From Flavicella marina (GTDB lineage: Bacteria > Bacteroidota > Bacteroidia > Flavobacteriales > Flavobacteriaceae): a stretch of 64,000 nt of DNA. Below are positions 61,645 to 64,000 of this stretch, in pieces (positions within the stretch are counted from its first letter, which is position 1; every line of letters starts with the position of its first letter). The DNA lies in contig NZ_VYVA01000003.1 of assembly GCF_009193215.1 (NCBI RefSeq), positions 248,001 through 312,000 of the forward strand, in the 5' to 3' direction. The translations under genes were made by a program, and so were the position numbers. A model generated the notes under the pieces. The model made no database searches and was not told the origin of the DNA. It saw nothing but the letters and a program-made list of their open reading frames with translations.

Positions 61645-62340
61645 ATGTTAACAGAAGAACAGTTTAAAGAAGGGCAAGTGGTCTTAATCGACAAGCCTTT
61701 GACATGGACCTCTTTTCAAGTGGTGAATAAAATACGATGGGAGATTCGTCAGAAATTCAATATTAAAAAAATAAAAGTAGGTCATGCGGGTACCTTAGAC
61801 CCATTAGCGACAGGGTTACTTATTTTATGTACAGGTAAGTACACCAAAAAAATAGAACAATACCAAGCACAAATTAAAGAATACACTGGAGAAATTACGC
61901 TTGGAGCCACGACCCCAAGTTACGATTTAGAATCAGACATTGATGCCGAGTATCCGACGGCACATATTACTGAAGAAATGATTCATGCAACTACTGAGAC
62001 ATTTATTGGGGAGATTTATCAAAAACCACCCATTTTCTCTGCACTGAAAAAAGATGGGAAGCGTATGTATGAACTGGCAAGGGCAGGAGAAGAAGTAGAG
62101 GTAACCGCAAGAAAAATTTCGATCTCAGAATTTGAGATTACGCATATAGATTTTCCGAAAGTTTCGTTTCGAGTTGTGTGTAGTAAAGGAACTTATATTC
62201 GTTCTTTGGCATATGATTTTGGAAAAGCACTAGAGTCTGGCGCACATTTGTCAGCATTGCGACGCACAAAAATTGGTGAGTTTTCTGTAGAAGATGCTGC
62301 AACACTTGAAGGGTATATTTCAGCATTAAAAGAAGACTAG
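61645..62340 (+). CDS. truB: tRNA pseudouridine-55 synthase
   Basis: TruB makes the universal pseudouridine 55 in the T-loop of tRNAs. The motif VGHAGTLDPLATGLLI (45-60) holds the catalytic Asp52. Further signatures are YTGEITLGATTPSYDLESD (in part, ~78) and CSKGTYIRSLAYDFGKAL (~182-199). I used the ATG at 61645 (231 residues), just after the uppP stop. The gene ends one base before the stop of the convergent conserved gene. Confidence 0.96.
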   Translation: MLTEEQFKEGQVVLIDKPLTWTSFQVVNKIRWEIRQKFNIKKIKVGHAGTLDPLATGLLILCTGKYTKKIEQYQAQIKEYTGEITLGATTPSYDLESDIDAEYPTAHITEEMIHATTETFIGEIYQKPPIFSALKKDGKRMYELARAGEEVEVTARKISISEFEITHIDFPKVSFRVVCSKGTYIRSLAYDFGKALESGAHLSALRRTKIGEFSVEDAATLEGYISALKED

Positions 62341-62341
62341 C

Positions 62342-62824
62342 TTATTTAAAAAGATTTCCATACCAGCTTTCAGAAGCAGGTACTTCCCAGTAGTTTTCAA
62401 ATTCAAATTTGTTGGTAATCGTATTGTCAAAAACAATGTTTTTTTTGTTAACCGCTTTGTCTTTGATCAATTTTTTAAATTCTTTTAAATCTTTGTATTG
62501 TACATATTGACCTTGTTTGAAACAAGGATTCATTTTGTCCATCAATTCAGTTTCGTATTCGGTTTGAAGTGAAATAATAAAGTTGATCAACTCATTCGTT
62601 GTTTCGGTGCTAATCGTTATTTCTGACGAAGCGAAAATTACAATAAAACGATTGTATTGAATGGTAAAAGTAGCTTCAAAGTTCTCCTTGTTTTTTGTCC
62701 ATTTCGAAATAAACGCAGTGAGCTTTTCTTCTAGTTCTTCAATTTCGTGTTTGTATATTTTTTTTTCAGAGGGAAACACCCAGACTTTTGCATCCTCTGG
62801 AAATGTTTTATAATCGGTCACCAT
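62342..62824 (-). CDS. conserved Bacteroidota protein of unknown function
   Basis: This 160-residue family is often labelled 'ABC transporter ATPase' in Bacteroidota, but no Walker motifs are present, so that name has no support here. Conserved-looking stretches are AKVWVFPSEKKI (~12-23), the FTIQYNRFIVIFA strand region, LMDKMNPCFKQGQYVQYKDL (~94-113) and FENYWEVPASESWYGNLF at the end. It is probably soluble. The ATG at 62824 is used because the open frame's TTG (62845) overlaps the -7 box. Confidence 0.82.
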   Translation of the reverse strand: MVTDYKTFPEDAKVWVFPSEKKIYKHEIEELEEKLTAFISKWTKNKENFEATFTIQYNRFIVIFASSEITISTETTNELINFIISLQTEYETELMDKMNPCFKQGQYVQYKDLKEFKKLIKDKAVNKKNIVFDNTITNKFEFENYWEVPASESWYGNLFK

Positions 62825-62842
62825 AATTTCTTTGTTGAGGCG

Positions 62843-62850
62843 CAAAGATA
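62843..62850 (-). promoter_or_regulatory. -7 box of the conserved unknown gene
   Basis: Minus-strand TATCTTTG, an exact TAnnTTTG. It ends 18 bases before the ATG at 62824 and overlaps the TTG that opens the longest frame. Confidence 0.5.
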
Positions 62851-62912
62851 TTTCTTTTTTATCGAAATAATATTTTCCAATTTTCTTGGTTACCTTGCGC
62901 TTGATTATTGTT

Positions 62913-62920
62913 TATATTTG
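62913..62920 (+). promoter_or_regulatory. -7 box of the lipoprotein gene
   Basis: TATATTTG, exact match, 10 bases before the ATG at 62931. With 62843-62850 it makes a compact divergent promoter region. Confidence 0.5.
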
Positions 62921-62930
62921 CTGTTATCAA

Positions 62931-63584
62931 ATGAAAAAACACACACCATTGGTTTTAAGAAATCTTTTTGTTCTATGTTTAGTATGTATGCTGTCTGTGG
63001 TGGCATGTAAGAAAAAAGCGAAGCCATTAGTTGTTGTTGAAGAAGTACCTGCTGAAGGTTTGTCTTTATTTGACGAAAAAAGCACTTTTATTTTTAATGA
63101 AGATCTAGATGTCACTGTTGCGAAAGAAATTTCCGGTTGGGATGAATACAGTAGTCTGTCAAAATTCTTAAAAAAAAATTACTCGATAATTTCTCCATCA
63201 TTGGCTTTAGAGATGTCGAAAGAATTGGTTGATTTGACAAAAAAAATGAATGATTCTTTGCAGATAAAAGAATTGAATAATCGAGGTGTTTTTGCGCGAT
63301 TGTATACTTTTTATTCAGAGGCTTTGCGTTTGCAAGATATGTCTGAGATAAGCTCTATCAAAGCATCAGAAGTTGTAGATCAGGTTCAGAAAATTGCAAC
63401 TGTATACAATTCAATTAATTTAAAAATTAATTCGGTTTACATGCAGAAAAATTTTGATGAGAATGTCGATTTTGATGAGTCTATTTTCAACTTCAATGAA
63501 AACGGCGAAACTCCTTATTCAGTGCCTAAGAAAAGTAAACGAAAACCGGTCAATCAAAATAAGAAGCCAGCAATTCGTAAATAA
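62931..63584 (+). CDS. hypothetical lipoprotein
   Basis: I do not recognise this 217-residue protein. It has a lipoprotein signal ending in the lipobox LSVVAC (~19-24) followed by KKKAK. The mature part is mostly helical with heptad-like regions (~60-160) and ends in a basic tail (KKSKRKPVNQNKKPAIRK). The last 35 bases overlap the end of recX on the other strand. The ATG at 62931 was chosen because the longer frame lacks a signal and runs through the promoter. Confidence 0.75.
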   Translation: MKKHTPLVLRNLFVLCLVCMLSVVACKKKAKPLVVVEEVPAEGLSLFDEKSTFIFNEDLDVTVAKEISGWDEYSSLSKFLKKNYSIISPSLALEMSKELVDLTKKMNDSLQIKELNNRGVFARLYTFYSEALRLQDMSEISSIKASEVVDQVQKIATVYNSINLKINSVYMQKNFDENVDFDESIFNFNENGETPYSVPKKSKRKPVNQNKKPAIRK

Positions 63585-64000
63585 GGTTGCTTTCAAAACC
63601 TTGACGCAATAAATAGTCGGTTATTTTTTTTCTTTTTTTATACGGATTTGTTTCAAAAACAGTTTCCATTTTTTTTTCAATCAAGTGTTCTAACGTAGCA
63701 AAATAGGCTTCGCCGTCTATTTCTTTCAAGGCTTGTTTGATATTGTATTCAGTGATGTTTCGTTGTTTTAACTCTCGAATGATTCTGTTTTTACCCCATT
63801 TTTTTATTCTAAATTTTCCGCGTGCGAAGCTTTGTGCAAATCGGGTTTCGTTTAAAAAATTCTCAGCTATCAAATGCGTAATTACAATTTCAATTATCTC
63901 TGGAATCAACCTCATTTTACTGAGTTTATCTTCTACTTCTTTATGACATCGATCTTGGTATACACAATAGTGTTCGAGAGCCCGTTTGGCTTCTTCTAGC
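63550..64000 (-). CDS. recX: RecX regulatory protein, N-terminus cut
   Basis: RecX limits RecA activity. The minus-strand frame is open from 63999 to the stop at 63550; the gene's 5' end lies beyond the window. It contains ALEHYCVYQDRCHKEVEDKL near the cut, ENFLNETRFAQSFARGKFRIKKWGKNRI in part, then the remaining tandem three-helix repeats and a DYLLRQGFESNLIYEL tail. About 149 residues are visible. It overlaps the convergent lipoprotein gene by 35 bases. Confidence 0.9.
   Translation of the reverse strand, partial: LEEAKRALEHYCVYQDRCHKEVEDKLSKMRLIPEIIEIVITHLIAENFLNETRFAQSFARGKFRIKKWGKNRIIRELKQRNITEYNIKQALKEIDGEAYFATLEHLIEKKMETVFETNPYKKRKKITDYLLRQGFESNLIYELLASYFD

Noticed and set aside
1-64000. 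CRISPR arrays, prophage, IS elements, tRNA or rRNA genes
   Set aside because: No regularly spaced repeats, transposase or integrase genes, or recognisable RNA gene sequences were seen. The repeats near moaE are short and lack spacer regularity.

Overview
The window is a gene-dense, low-GC chromosomal segment from a member of the Flavobacteriaceae (Bacteroidota), probably marine. Support comes from a full-length SprA (type IX secretion translocon), a T9SS Plug-type protein, a RemB-like gliding protein, a six-gene Na+-translocating NADH:quinone reductase operon, -7 promoter boxes of the TAnnTTTG type, and frequent TTG/GTG starts with no Shine-Dalgarno sequences. I see no phage, IS element, CRISPR array, rRNA or tRNA. 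No gap between genes is longer than about 300 bases.

Layout. 1-336: 3' end of a Kdo transferase gene. 417-8332: molybdenum cofactor cluster (moaA, an unknown membrane protein, moeA, moaC, a MobB-like/MobA fusion, a bestrophin, a membrane MutS-like ATPase, then moaE and moaD on the other strand), with short REP-like repeats around moaE. 8416-12268: queG, maeB, ruvA. 12275-24778: sprA, gcvH, vanZ-like, two tonB-like genes, a sugar N-acetyltransferase and remB, i.e. a motility/secretion neighbourhood. 24775-29478 (minus): pabB, tilS, dsbD. 29651-33084: TANGO2-like protein, a possible cysteine-hydrolase-fold protein, apaG and the T9SS Plug. 33360-39196: nqrABCDEF with promoter and terminator. 39606-42543: a TetR-controlled set (SRPBCC protein, small membrane protein, atypical SDR) and an EthD protein. 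42828-44713: LpxH-like phosphoesterase and a glycosyltransferase. 44796-52036 (minus): glycogen operon glgA-glgC-glgB-GH31 glucosidase. 52337-56124 (minus): third tonB-like gene, lepA, Gfo/Idh/MocA oxidoreductase. 56241-62340: dusB, a lipoprotein, LolE-like permease, rbfA, then ftsX-DUF3098-uppP-truB. 62342-64000: a conserved protein of unknown function, a lipoprotein and partial recX.

How the genes fit together. The molybdopterin genes cover GTP to molybdopterin guanine dinucleotide, but no molybdoenzyme, molybdate transporter or MoeB-type activating enzyme is visible here. SprA, Plug, RemB and the TonB-like proteins all belong to the cell-envelope, secretion and gliding machinery. The glycogen operon holds synthesis (glgA, glgC, glgB) together with an intracellular alpha-glucosidase.

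No clearly new defence or mobile system is present. The least understood points are: the REP-flanked moaE; the TonB-like domain at the N-terminus of RemB, which matches three separate TonB paralogues; the degenerate MobB half of the MobA protein; an SDR without its catalytic Tyr; TetR operator pairs; alternative hairpins inside the glycogen operon; and a group of convergent genes with overlapping or abutting stops. Start coordinates were moved from the longest ORF wherever a -7 box, a neighbouring gene or family length argued for it.
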